This document shows positions 1 through 11,623 of a stretch of 64,000 nt of DNA, piece after piece. The notes below the pieces were generated by a model. The model made no database searches, had not been told where the DNA came from, and saw only the letters and a program-made list of their open reading frames with translations. The DNA lies in NCBI RefSeq assembly GCF_000067165.1, contig NC_010162.1:7323001-7387000 (forward strand), given 5' to 3'. Within the stretch, counting starts at the first letter, position 1, and each line of letters opens with the position of its first letter. A program made the translations under genes and the position numbers. Source of the stretch: Sorangium cellulosum So ce56 (GTDB taxonomy: Bacteria; Myxococcota_A; Polyangia; Polyangiales; Polyangiaceae).

Positions 1-2
1 CC

Positions 3-341
3 CAGGTGCTGGAGGTCGCGCTCGACGGCGCCCAGCGCCACCAGGCGCGCGTCGTGATCCTGGACATCACCGGGATGAAGCACATCGATACCCAGATCGC
101 GCAGACGCTCGTGGGGACCGCCAACGCGCTGCGGCTGCTCGGCACGGAGGCCGTGCTCACCGGCACGCGCGCCGAGGTCGCCCAGGCGATGGTGGGCCTG
201 GACATCGAGCTGAAGTCCATCGTCACCATGGGCACCCTTCAGAGCGGTATCGCCTATGCGCTCCGCCGCGCCGGACAGTCGGCCGGGAGGAGCGCGCCGC
301 TGTCCTCGGGGCCAGCCCGCGCGCGCCCGCCGGCGAGGTGA
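3..341 (+). CDS. RsbR/RsbS-type STAS domain protein, 3' part
   Basis: The reading frame is already open at the window edge, so this is the C-terminal part of a longer gene. A GTG at 6 is in frame but is probably internal. The visible 111 residues form one STAS domain, with the signature VILDITGMKHIDTQ, then QTLVGTANALRLLGTEAVLTG and GLDIELKSIVTMGTLQSGI. This is characteristic of the RsbR/RsbS branch of anti-sigma-factor antagonists, which form stressosome-like complexes and are switched by phosphorylation in the DIT/HIDT region. The last 20 residues are a low-complexity Pro/Ala/Arg tail. It converges on the DUF1552 gene with about 100 bp between stops. The family call is strong; the N-terminal sensor domain cannot be seen. 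Confidence 0.85.
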   Translation, partial: QVLEVALDGAQRHQARVVILDITGMKHIDTQIAQTLVGTANALRLLGTEAVLTGTRAEVAQAMVGLDIELKSIVTMGTLQSGIAYALRRAGQSAGRSAPLSSGPARARPPAR

Positions 342-441
342 GGTCGGACGGTCACGCTCACAACCGATCGTGGAAGTCGGAGAGCGCCGACGGCGCTCTC
401 GTGCACGCGCTGGCCCGGGCCTGCGGCGGCTTTCGGTCGCC

Positions 442-2055
442 TCACGCCTTGATGGCGTCGAGCTCCCCCGGCTTGCTGATGCCAGGCCCGTCGGTGACCT
501 TGCCAGCGCCGTCGGTGGTGAACGACGGCCCGCTGCCGCCGAAGCCAGCCGCGACCGCATCCGAGACGCCGAAGCGGTCGACCGGAGTCCAGTCGGGCGT
601 CCCGGCGCCGAGCGCGTTGATCAACGTCGTGTAGAGCTTGTTCAGCGGGACGGTTCCGCCCGACGAGCCGGTGTTGCCGCTGTTGTTCTCGCCCTCCGCG
701 CCGCTCGAGCAGGTGGCTTCGCTGTTGCCTGCCTCGAGCTTCCCGCCCGCGACGTTCACAGAGACGCCCTGCTTGAGGTAACCGCCGGCGCTGCCGGCGA
801 TCACGATGGGCAGGTTGTTGTTGTTGTGCGCGTTGCCGTCGGCGAGCTCCGGCAGCCACATGACCGCGGAGTTGTCGAGCATGGTGCCGCTCCCCTCCTC
901 GATGCTGTCGATGGTCTTGACCAGCTTGGCGAAGCGCCCCGCATACCAGCGGTCGATCTCGTGGATCTGCTCGATGACGCCGCTCACGCACTGGCCGCCG
1001 ACGGCGGCGCTCCCGTTGCGGTGCGAGAGCCCGTGATGATCGTGGGTGTGCGCGATGCCGTCCCACTTGAACGTCACGTAGCCCGGCCACTGGAGCACGA
1101 TGGAGCGGTTGTTGTCGCACATCATCGTGAGGGCGATGAGGCGGATCATCATCTCGCTGCCCAGGGTGTACACCTTCTCGTTGTTGGGGAAGCCGCCGCC
1201 GCGAGCGGGATATCCCGCCTCGGTGAGGGCAGCGTCCGTGACGCCGAGCGCGGTCGCCGACTCCGCGGTGCAAGCAGAGGGGATGACCCGCTGCTCGGTC
1301 TCGCGGAGCAGGGAGAGCCAGTCGTCGATCTTCTTCCGATCGGCGCCGCTCATCTTGCGGGCCTTGTAGGCGTTCAGGTCACGGCTCACCAGGTCGATGA
1401 TGCTCTCGCCGCGAGCCACGCGATAATCCGCTTCGGTCTCGGAGCCGCTCGCGAAGAGCCCGGTCAGGCTGCTGTACACCGTGCGCGCATTGGTCACGGG
1501 CGCGTACGGCGTCTTCGGCGCCGAGTACGACACGATGCCCTTGACGTTCGTGAAGGCATTGCCGACGGAGAGCACGAGCGGGACCTTGTTGGTGCCCGGG
1601 TTGAAGCGCTGCGCGATCTCGTGATCGAGCGAGTGCGACAGCGCCCAGTGATCCCCGGTGGGATCGAGGGGCGCGCAGGTCAGCTTGCTGCCCATGCCCT
1701 GATCGTGGGGATCGAAATATTCCGTGCCGTCCACCTTGTTGTTGAAGCCGTTCAGCGGCATCGCGAGCCCGCGCGGGAAGAGCAGCTTCGCCGCGAAGGG
1801 CGCGAGCGGGGCGAGGGTGCGGGGCTTCCCGTCCGCCTGCGCCGTCTCCAGGGACGCCGCGGTGACGGTCCCGTCCCCGTTCTCGATCCCCGTCGGGAAC
1901 CACCGGTTCGTCAGGCAACCGTTGTTGGTGTAGAAGATCACCAGGCGGCGCGGCGACGGCGCCTCCTGCGCTCGCGCCGAGCGGCCGAGAGAATTCAAGA
2001 AGGGGACGGCGAGCGCCGCGCCGCCAATTCCGCGCAGGAACAGTCTTCGGTTCAC
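442..2055 (-). CDS. DUF1552 domain protein with Tat-type signal
   Basis: A 537-residue exported protein. The N-terminus reads NRRLFLRGIGGAALAVPFL followed by an Ala-rich cleavage region, which is a twin-arginine signal. The mature part contains the DUF1552 landmarks RLVIFYTNNGCLTNRWFPTG and later stretches on Asp/His-rich ligands (for example HDHHGLSHRNG). The start chosen is the GTG at 2055. Its first four bases overlap the stop of the upstream DUF1592 gene (GTGA at 2052-2055), so the two are translationally coupled. The longer open frame upstream has no coding character. DUF1552 proteins occur next to DUF1592 proteins in planctomycetes and myxobacteria; their biochemical role is not established. 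The partnership is supported by coupling and known synteny, the function is unknown. Confidence 0.9.
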   Translation of the reverse strand: MNRRLFLRGIGGAALAVPFLNSLGRSARAQEAPSPRRLVIFYTNNGCLTNRWFPTGIENGDGTVTAASLETAQADGKPRTLAPLAPFAAKLLFPRGLAMPLNGFNNKVDGTEYFDPHDQGMGSKLTCAPLDPTGDHWALSHSLDHEIAQRFNPGTNKVPLVLSVGNAFTNVKGIVSYSAPKTPYAPVTNARTVYSSLTGLFASGSETEADYRVARGESIIDLVSRDLNAYKARKMSGADRKKIDDWLSLLRETEQRVIPSACTAESATALGVTDAALTEAGYPARGGGFPNNEKVYTLGSEMMIRLIALTMMCDNNRSIVLQWPGYVTFKWDGIAHTHDHHGLSHRNGSAAVGGQCVSGVIEQIHEIDRWYAGRFAKLVKTIDSIEEGSGTMLDNSAVMWLPELADGNAHNNNNLPIVIAGSAGGYLKQGVSVNVAGGKLEAGNSEATCSSGAEGENNSGNTGSSGGTVPLNKLYTTLINALGAGTPDWTPVDRFGVSDAVAAGFGGSGPSFTTDGAGKVTDGPGISKPGELDAIKA

Positions 2056-3821
2056 GGCTCCACCTCCGCCTGCAGGGCACGAACTCGGAACGATTGACTC
2101 TGTGTGAGGTCTGCGATGAGGTCGAGCACCGTGTAGCCGCCCTGGGTGAGCTTGGCGGTCAGCTCGTCCACGGTGCACGAGTCCTCGTTGTTCAGCTCGC
2201 GCTGGTAGGCGAACGAGACCCACTTTCGCACGTAGCACGTGTGCGCTGCCGGGGAGCTCGCGATGGCCTCGGAGAGCGCCACCGGGCCGTCGACCGCCAC
2301 GAGGTCCTCGCCCACGCCGACGTCCACCCGCGTGTCGATGGGCGCGCCCGAGAACGATTCGGTCTGCTGGTAGGCGCCGACGGCGTCGTACGCCTCGAAC
2401 GCGAAGCCCGCCGGGTTGATGTACGTGTGATGGCAGAACTTGCAGGAGTCTCCCGCCGTCTGCGCGTCGACCCGAGCGCGGTTGGTCGTGAGGCTCGCGT
2501 CGGTGGGCAGCGGCGTGCCCTCCACCATCGGGGGCGGCGGCGGGATGTCCGCGCAGAGGACCTCCTTCTGCAAGAACGCCCCGCGCAGGATGGGCGACGT
2601 CCGGTCGTACCCCGAGTGCGACACCAGGAAGCCCAGGCGGGTGAAGAGGCCAGAGCGCTGCGTCGGGTCGAGCTCGACCGGCACGAGCTCCGCGCCGTTG
2701 AACTCCGCAGGATCCAGGTCATAGAGCGGCGCCAGGGAGGCGTTGACGAAGCCCACCGGCGTGGTGACCAGATCCTGGAACGTCCCGGCCTGATCGAAGA
2801 CCACGTGCTCGATGAAGCGATCGGTCTCCTCCGACAGGAGCGGGATCATCGACGCTTTGAAGTCCGGGAAGGCGGCCGGATCACGCTGGATGTCCGACCA
2901 GCGCGTGCCGGGGCCCATGTGGAGGTAGAGCTCGTGGAAGGCCTTGACCATCCCGCGGCTCTTGGGATCCGCCAGCATTCGCTGCGCCTGCGCGAGGATC
3001 TGCTCCGGCGTCTGCAGCGCGTCGGCGTCCGCCGCGGCGAACAGCGCGTCGTCCGGCATCGTTCCCCAGATCAGGTACGAGAGGCGCGACGCCACCTCGT
3101 GGCTGTTCAGCACGAAGTACTCGCCCTCGGGCTTCTCGCTGATCTCTGCGCGCATCAGGAAGGAGGGCGAGAGCAAGAACCCTTCGATGATCAGCTGGGC
3201 GCCGTCCTCGAACGAGCCGGTCGGCGTGAGCGCCTGGCGGCGGGTGTAGAGGGCCTGGAAGAGCCCCCTCTCCTCCTCGGTGAGCGGCCGCCGGAAGGCG
3301 CGCCGCCCCAGCGTCTCGATGAGCTGGTTCGCGCACGCGGTGCCGTCGCCTGCCGGCGTGCACGGGATGGTCTTGGCGCGCGCCTTGGCGTCCGCCATCA
3401 CCGCCGCCGCCACCGTCGCCGCGGCGGTCTTGTACCCGTCCCACGCGCGCTGATCGACGCTCCCGACCCCGTCCGGCGCGAGCATCGACGACGGCTGGTT
3501 GTCGATGCCGACCAGATCGCGAATCGTGTTGTCGTATTGCGTCCTCGTCAGACGCGGCAGCGCCGACGTTCGCGGGACGCCCGGCACGCACACCGTCGGC
3601 TCGACGCCGGGGCCGCCCCCCGCCGAGCCGTTCCCTCCGGCGCCGCTCCCGCTGCCAGACCCGCTCCCAGGCCCGTCGCCAGACCCGCTCCCGGGCCCGT
3701 CGCCAGAGCCGCTGCTCGCCTCCGGGTCATCGCCGCCTATCATCGCGGTGCAACCGCCCATGGCCGCGTAACTCGCCGTGAGCAGCACAGGAACGATGAA
3801 CCGTCTCGCCCACGTGTTCAT
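2052..3821 (-). CDS. DUF1587/1592/1588/1585 lipoprotein with one c-type heme motif
   Basis: A 589-residue lipoprotein starting at the ATG at 3821, which is preceded by GAGGTGA at good spacing; a GTG at 3830 overlaps that ribosome site and is less likely. The lipobox ends at the Cys of MGGC, and a Ser/Gly-rich linker follows. The domain order fits the planctomycete cytochrome family: DUF1587-like LPRLTRTQYDNTIRDLVG, a DUF1595-like ETLGRRAFRRPLTEEE, DUF1592 around residues 190-330, DUF1588 with the heme motif SCKFCHH and NPAGFAFEAYDAVG, and DUF1585 near the end (CYVRKWVSFAYQREL). One covalent heme on the cell surface is expected. It is the first gene of a coupled pair with DUF1552, so joint export and action are likely. 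The substrate is unknown. Confidence 0.9.
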   Translation of the reverse strand: MNTWARRFIVPVLLTASYAAMGGCTAMIGGDDPEASSGSGDGPGSGSGDGPGSGSGSGSGAGGNGSAGGGPGVEPTVCVPGVPRTSALPRLTRTQYDNTIRDLVGIDNQPSSMLAPDGVGSVDQRAWDGYKTAAATVAAAVMADAKARAKTIPCTPAGDGTACANQLIETLGRRAFRRPLTEEERGLFQALYTRRQALTPTGSFEDGAQLIIEGFLLSPSFLMRAEISEKPEGEYFVLNSHEVASRLSYLIWGTMPDDALFAAADADALQTPEQILAQAQRMLADPKSRGMVKAFHELYLHMGPGTRWSDIQRDPAAFPDFKASMIPLLSEETDRFIEHVVFDQAGTFQDLVTTPVGFVNASLAPLYDLDPAEFNGAELVPVELDPTQRSGLFTRLGFLVSHSGYDRTSPILRGAFLQKEVLCADIPPPPPMVEGTPLPTDASLTTNRARVDAQTAGDSCKFCHHTYINPAGFAFEAYDAVGAYQQTESFSGAPIDTRVDVGVGEDLVAVDGPVALSEAIASSPAAHTCYVRKWVSFAYQRELNNEDSCTVDELTAKLTQGGYTVLDLIADLTQSQSFRVRALQAEVEP

Positions 3822-4164
3822 AGAACTCACCTCATCCGAGGGGCTCTCGCATCGAGCATCGCCCAGACATCAGGATGCCTTGTCGCGGGTCGCAGATCAC
3901 GAGTTTTCTCGTATTTTCGTCTTGGCGCAAGTTTGCTTTCGCCCGGCAAATCCGCTGGTTTGCAAGGCGCCGGGGCGAGGCGCGTGAGTCGAATTTCGAC
4001 TTCTCTTCTGTTACAGCAATTATAGCGTGAGAGTGGCATGATGCTGTGAACGTTCACATGGACATCGACGTACAGCGGACAGCGCAACGCGACCCAACGC
4101 GCTCTTCGCGCGAACCGGGCCACGCCTGCGCAGGAGCGGCCGGACACGCTCTCGACGCTGCTCC
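3822..4164. other. Intergenic region, divergent promoters of the DUF1592 operon and CE15 remnant
   Basis: About 340 bases without a gene. The stretch 3895-4060 is clearly AT-richer than its surroundings, as expected for promoters of the minus-strand DUF1592 operon and of whatever once lay to the right. It holds the 14-bp palindrome described separately. I see no convincing -35/-10 pair. Confidence 0.5.
4045..4058. promoter_or_regulatory. LacI-family-like operator palindrome
   Basis: TGTGAACGTTCACA is a perfect 14-bp palindrome with the central CG and the outer TG...CA of LacI/GalR-family operators. It matches the cre-type pattern TGWAANCGNTNWCA at every defined position but one. It lies about 100 bp before the remnant of a plant-cell-wall esterase gene, the kind of gene such repressors control. 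The regulator itself is not in the window. Confidence 0.5.
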
Positions 4165-4440
4165 GCTGACGTTCGACGAGCGCATCGTGCTGACGATCCC
4201 GTTCGATCATCCCATGGTCATGGGCCTCGTCGCTCCGCGCGCGCTGCTCGTCGTCGACAATCGAATCGATTGGCTCGGCATCGACAGCACCTTCACGGCC
4301 GGGGCCATCGCCCACGCGATCTGGGACGGGCCAGGCGTGCCCGACGGGATGGGCTTACTCACAGCTCGGCGGCCATGAGCACGGCCAGTTCCCCGCGCAG
4401 CAGAGGGCGATCCTCCCATCGGTCGCGGCGTCGGTGTAGA
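4165..4440 (+). pseudogene. CE15 glucuronoyl esterase remnant, frameshifted
   Basis: The frame through 4365 encodes FDHPMVMGLVAPRALLVVDN and then IDWLGIDSTFTAGAIAHAIW...GVPDGMG. This is the C-terminal signature region of carbohydrate esterase family 15 (4-O-methyl-glucuronoyl methylesterases), which cut ester links between lignin and glucuronoxylan. At about 4352-4357 the homology jumps by one base into the next frame, where it continues as YSQLGGHEHGQFPAQQ and ends at 4440; this second block contains the CE15 G-H-x-H-x-Q-F-P motif. One extra T in the TTAC run would explain the shift. The N-terminal two thirds, including the GXSRXG serine motif, is missing. It is a dead fragment rather than a gene. 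Confidence 0.7.
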
Positions 4441-4449
4441 GGTCTTCCG

Positions 4450-5511
4450 ATGACAGCTCTCGTGCAGCCTCCCATGGCACTCGCCGCGCTCTCTTTCTCG
4501 CTCACGCTGCTCCTTGCCGGCTCGGTCCTGGCGCAGGCTCCTGCACCTTCCCCGCCGCCGACCGCCGCGCCGCAGGCGGCCCCGCTGCCATCGCCGGCCG
4601 CCGCGCCACAGGCGGCCCCGCTGCCATCACCGAGCGCCGCGCCGCAGGGGGGCCCGTCTCCACCGCCGGCCGCTGCGCCGACTCCCGCACCGATCCCCCC
4701 GCCGGACCGCGAGGCCGGCGTGGCATCGCCGGTCTCCCCTGCGCCGTACGCGCCCACGGCAGGTCCATCCCCCGGCGCAGCGCCGGCGGGCGGTGGTCCT
4801 CCCATGACGGGCGTCGCTCCTCCCATCGCGGCCCCTGTGTACTACGCTCTCCCGGTCGCGTATCCCGCGCACGGCGATCTCGCCGTCAGGGAGCCCGCGG
4901 ACGGCGCTCCGCCGACGGCGAAGGGGTTTCAGATGGCGATCCGCCTGGGCTACGCGATCCCGATGGGTGGCGCGACGGGCGCCAGCTCCGGCGAGCTCTC
5001 GAGGACGTTCGGAGGGCAGGCGCCTATCCTGGTCGAGCTGGGCGGCAAGGCCAGCGCCGACCTCTTCATCGGCGTCTACGCGGGTCTGGGGCTCGGTGCC
5101 CCGGGCAGCGCGATAGAAGCGCAGTGCAGCTCGGGCCTCATCTCCTGTTCGGCGCGGACCTTCCGGATAGGCCCCGAGATGCAGGTGCATCTCAATCCGG
5201 ATGGCAAGGTAAACCCCTGGCTCGGCTATGGCGCCGGCCTGGAGATCGCGACGCTCTCCATGAGCGGCGGGGGTCGCGACGCCAGCCTGTCCCTGGTGGG
5301 GCTCGAGTTCGCGCACCTCATGGCCGGCGTCGATTTCCGGATCAACAGCGTCTTCGGCATCGGGCCGGTGTTCGCCATGTCGCTGGGTGAGTATTCGTCG
5401 ATGACACTCGAGCTCGATGGCGTGGACGTGCCCGACGCGAGCGGCCGGATCCCCGAGACGGCGCTTCACGCATGGTTGAGCCTCGGCGTGCGGCTCGTCC
5501 TCTTGCCCTGA
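4450..5511 (+). CDS. Outer-membrane beta-barrel protein with Pro/Ala-rich N-terminal linker
   Basis: 353 residues from the ATG at 4450 (another ATG at 4474 is possible). A signal peptide (LAALSFSLTLLLAGSVLAQA) is followed by about 110 residues of Pro/Ala repeats of the form AAPQAAPLPSP, then about 210 residues of alternating hydrophobic and polar strands beginning FQMAIRLGYAIPMGG and ending LSLGVRLVLLP. That C-terminus with alternating hydrophobics is usual for beta-barrels. I do not recognise a named family; similar Pro-linker barrel proteins are numerous in Sorangium. It could bridge peptidoglycan and outer membrane. It stands alone between the CE15 remnant and a convergent gene. Confidence 0.8.
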   Translation: MTALVQPPMALAALSFSLTLLLAGSVLAQAPAPSPPPTAAPQAAPLPSPAAAPQAAPLPSPSAAPQGGPSPPPAAAPTPAPIPPPDREAGVASPVSPAPYAPTAGPSPGAAPAGGGPPMTGVAPPIAAPVYYALPVAYPAHGDLAVREPADGAPPTAKGFQMAIRLGYAIPMGGATGASSGELSRTFGGQAPILVELGGKASADLFIGVYAGLGLGAPGSAIEAQCSSGLISCSARTFRIGPEMQVHLNPDGKVNPWLGYGAGLEIATLSMSGGGRDASLSLVGLEFAHLMAGVDFRINSVFGIGPVFAMSLGEYSSMTLELDGVDVPDASGRIPETALHAWLSLGVRLVLLP

Positions 5512-5622
5512 TCGCGCGTGGAAGGAGGCGTCCCTCGCCCTTCGCGCGCCGCGAGCGCTCGTATCGCAACCTCCCTCGGGGTTGCTCGGCTCCGCCAGCG
5601 CGACCGCGCCGCGCTCAGCCCG

Positions 5623-8076
<2,454 letters not shown>

Positions 8077-9112
8077 GCGTCCCTGTCCATGGTGATGCCC
8101 GCGAGCCGCGCCGCCCGAGCATCCGGGGGGCTCCTTGGGCGATTACCGCACTGCGGCGCGGCAAATTCAACGCAAATGCGCCGCGGCGAATTCCGCGATG
8201 CCGCCCCGCGCCGCCTGCGCTGGCCGCGCCGCCTGCCTCGCCCCGCGGGCCTCGCCCCGCGCCTTGCGCTGAGCCGAATCCGCCTTCCTGCCGGCGGCAG
8301 CGAGCGTGGTCGCATTCGCCTGGTTGCTCACCCATCCTCCGAACGGAGCCGGCCGCATTTGCGTGCGCGGCAGCCGGCACAGGACGGCGCCCGCTCGCCA
8401 AAAGCGGGGCGCCCCCTCAGGGCCCGTGCGCGAGTTGATGGCGGCGATCCTCGCGGAGGGGAGCGCGTTCAGCTCAGGTGCTCTGCCGCCATCATCGCGT
8501 GCGCCCGGGGCGCGCCGGGCGAGCTTGCGCTCCGGCCCGGGTGAAGCGACACCTGCCTCGACAGGGCGGCCCCCCAGGGCGGGCGATGCACGCGGGGCCT
8601 CGGAAGGCGAGGTCCCCCGCAGAAAGCGCGGGCGCCCCGAGGCGGCAGACGGGCGCCCCGCGGCGGAAGGCGTCTCCCCCGGGTCCGAGGGCAAGCACCC
8701 CGCAGGGGATGAGTCGGGCGAGGCGGGGGATGAGTCCGGCGAGGCGGGGGGCGACGTGGCCGGAGGTGGGGCATGCGTCGTCCGAGCCGGGGGCGACAGC
8801 GCCGGAGGCAGGGCAGCGAGCGGCGGAGGTGGGGGGTGTACGGGCGGAGCCGTCGGCGAGAGCGGAAGGGCTGCCCGAGGAGAGGACGGGGTGTGTTATG
8901 ACGAGGGCGGGAGCACCGGCTGCGAGCGGTGGTGTGACGCGAAAACCCCGGGGGGCGCTCGCAAGGCGGGCAGGTGTTTGAAATCAGGAAGAATTTTTGG
9001 ATGGCCGAGGCCACGCCAGGGGCCTCGGACGACCCGCGCGGGGGGCCGAAACGGGAACCTCTCGCAAACCGGGTTGTAAGTACGCGAAATGTCAGGTAGG
9101 TCTGGGAGGCCT
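8077..9112. other. Intergenic region; right end is the probable CRISPR leader
   Basis: About 1 kb with no credible gene: the open frames lack domains and consist of low-complexity Gly/Ala/Arg. A 7-bp inverted pair GCGGCGC/GCGCCGC flanks an AT-rich core near 8152-8190 upstream of the FHA gene, a possible control site. At about 8708-8750 a 21-bp unit starting GATGAGTC is repeated twice. The last 125 bases (about 8985-9112) contain AT-rich runs (TTTGAAATCAGGAAGAATTTTT) and abut the first perfect repeat, so this is where the leader and promoter of the array should lie. Confidence 0.45.
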
Positions 9113-9592
9113 CTCTCCGCCGCTGAAAGGCGGCGGCCCCATTGAAGCTGAAGTGGCGGCCAACTGGGGAATACCTGATGTGGCTCTCTCCGCCGCTGAA
9201 AGGCGGCGGCCCCATTGAAGCACCCTTCACCTGGCCGTCCACCAGGACCCAGCCCGCGGGCCTCTCCGCCGCTGAAAGGCGGCGGCCCCATTGAAGCATC
9301 GCACAGAGTCCCACCGTCCCGTGATCGAATAACCGCTCTCCGCCGCTGAAAGGCGGCGGCCCCATTGAAGCAGGTACCTGGGCTGGGGGCGCCTGCCAGC
9401 GAGCCAGCCGCTCTCCGCCGCTGAAAGGCGGCGGCCCCATTGAAGCCCGTCCCAGCGCAGGTCGGCCTCGGCCACGAGGTGCCTCTCCGCCGCTGAAAGG
9501 CGGCGGCCCCATTGAAGCTGGCCGAGCTGCCGGAACACCTGCTCTCCCAGAGCGCGCTCTCCGCCGCTGAAAGGCGGCGGCCCCATTGAAGC

Positions 9593-9644
9593 CGCAGGAC
9601 CGGCGTCGTGCACGGTAGCCTCACCGGTTCTCCGGCTAGACGAG
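9593..9644 (+). repeat. Chimeric 52-nt spacer
   Basis: The first 16 bases (CGCAGGACCGGCGTCG) equal the first 16 bases of the next spacer (9681-9719). The remaining 36 bases have exactly the length of a normal spacer. The element therefore looks like a truncated copy of the next spacer joined to another complete spacer with loss of the repeat between them. Confidence 0.8.
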
Positions 9645-11448
9645 CTCTCCGCCGCTGAAAGGCGGCGGCCCCATTGAAGCCGCAGGACCGGCGTCGGCGC
9701 GTCGCGTTCCGGGAAGGTGCTCTCCGCCGCTGAAAGGCGGCGGCCCCATTGAAGCCGCGGCAGGCGCGCGACGTGAGGTCGATCCGCGGTTGCCTCTCCG
9801 CCGCTGAAAGGCGGCGGCCCCATTGAAGCCGGCCTCACGTCGTCGGGAGGACATTCGTGTTCACGGCCTCTCCGCCGCTGAAAGGCGGCGGCCCCATTGA
9901 AGCGAGGCGTACCAGGTCGTTCTCGGAAAGCTTGTACTCCTCTCCGCCGCTGAAAGGCGGCGGCCCCATTGAAGCAAACAGTGCTGTCTGTGGCCGCCGA
10001 GATGCGACAGATCACTCTCCGCCGCTGAAAGGCGGCGGCCCCATTGAAGCTGATATTTGACGTGCATGGTTGTGCCCCAGTAGTTACTCTCCGCCGCTGA
10101 AAGGCGGCGGCCCCATTGAAGCGGGTCGTTCAGGTCACGGATCGGAATCGTCGGCATGGGGCTCTCCGCCGCTGAAAGGCGGCGGCCCCATTGAAGCTCC
10201 ATGACCCTGCACCGCACCCGTCGCGGGCTTCTTCCTCTCCGCCGCTGAAAGGCGGCGGCCCCATTGAAGCGCAGGGTGGCCCACGTCGCTGGCAATCCTT
10301 CGATCCGGCTCTCCGCCGCTGAAAGGCGGCGGCCCCATTGAAGCCGCGAGGTCGCCCGGGGGCCGCGCGCCGCTCCTGGTCCTCTCCGCCGCTGAAAGGC
10401 GGCGGCCCCATTGAAGCAGCGTGTCGAGGCCCGCCGTTACTGCGGCGGCCTCCGTGCTCTCCGCCGCTGAAAGGCGGCGGCCCCATTGAAGCCAGTTGCA
10501 GCAGGAAGTCTACACCGTCCACGTCGGGCTCTCCGCCGCTGAAAGGCGGCGGCCCCATTGAAGCGTCTTGGCCTGCATCATCGCCCAGACGACATCGGCC
10601 TCTCCGCCGCTGAAAGGCGGCGGCCCCATTGAAGCTGATCATTCGAGTCTCGAAGCCGACCAATCTCGAACGAGCTCTCCGCCGCTGAAAGGCGGCGGCC
10701 CCATTGAAGCACGTTGACGCGGAACACGCCCTGCCGCTGCGCCTGCTCTCCGCCGCTGAAAGGCGGCGGCCCCATTGAAGCTCCATGTGGCTGAGCTGGG
10801 CGTAGGTCTTGCCGCCGACGTCTCTCCGCCGCTGAAAGGCGGCGGCCCCATTGAAGCGGGTACTACTACCAGGGGCAGGACGGCGCGCCGACCGCTCTCC
10901 GCCGCTGAAAGGCGGCGGCCCCATTGAAGCTAGAAGTCGTAGTCGGCCCCGGGCGGCTTGATCGTCACCGCCTCTCCGCCGCTGAAAGGCGGCGGCCCCA
11001 TTGAAGCTCTGATACCGTCAGGTTGCGTAATACCTTCTTTTGCACTCTCCGCCGCTGAAAGGCGGCGGCCCCATTGAAGCATGGGGTTGGCCTTGGCATG
11101 CTCCAGCCTGGCCTCACTCTCCGCCGCTGAAAGGCGGCGGCCCCATTGAAGCGAGATCCGGGTCTGGATCTGGCCCACCACCAGGAGCCCGACTCTCCGC
11201 CGCTGAAAGGCGGCGGCCCCATTGAAGCCAGTTCTGCCTCAGCTCCCGGAAGGCATCATCCACGGCTCTCCGCCGCTGAAAGGCGGCGGCCCCATTGAAG
11301 CCCCCGCCGTCATCAGGAAGGGAGCAGGCCCCGAGGGCTCTCCGCCGCTGAAAGGCGGCGGCCCCATTGAAGCACGAGCTTCGCGCGGAGCGCCGCAAGC
11401 TCTCCCTCCGCCCTCTCCGCCGCTGAAAGGCGGCGGCCCCATTGAAGC

Positions 11449-11558
11449 AACGTGGATCGGTCCAGGTGCGCGGGGACTTCTCGGTCTCTCCGCCGCTGAA
11501 AGGCGGCGGCCCCATTGAAGCAACGTGGATCGGTCCAGGTGCGCGGGGACTTCTCGGT
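11449..11558 (+). repeat. Duplicated spacer-repeat unit
   Basis: Spacers 11449-11485 and 11522-11558 are identical over all 37 bases and separated by one perfect repeat, so a 73-bp spacer-repeat unit was duplicated in tandem. It directly precedes the spacer that carries the IS. Confidence 0.95.
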
Positions 11559-11614
11559 CTCTCCGCCGCTGAAAGGCGGCGGCCCCATTGAAGCGTCAAG
11601 CCCCGGCGGTCGAA

Positions 11615-11617
11615 TTA
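11615..11617. repeat. Left TTA target-site duplication of the IS
   Basis: The TTA directly left of the inverted repeat is matched by TTA at 12506-12508 directly right of the element. Together they restore a normal-length spacer. Confidence 0.9.
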
Positions 11618-11623
11618 GAGCGC

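Noticed and set aside
8306..9079. 257-codon plus-strand frame upstream of the CRISPR array
   Set aside because: Only low-complexity Gly/Ala/Arg, no start signal, and it runs into the leader.
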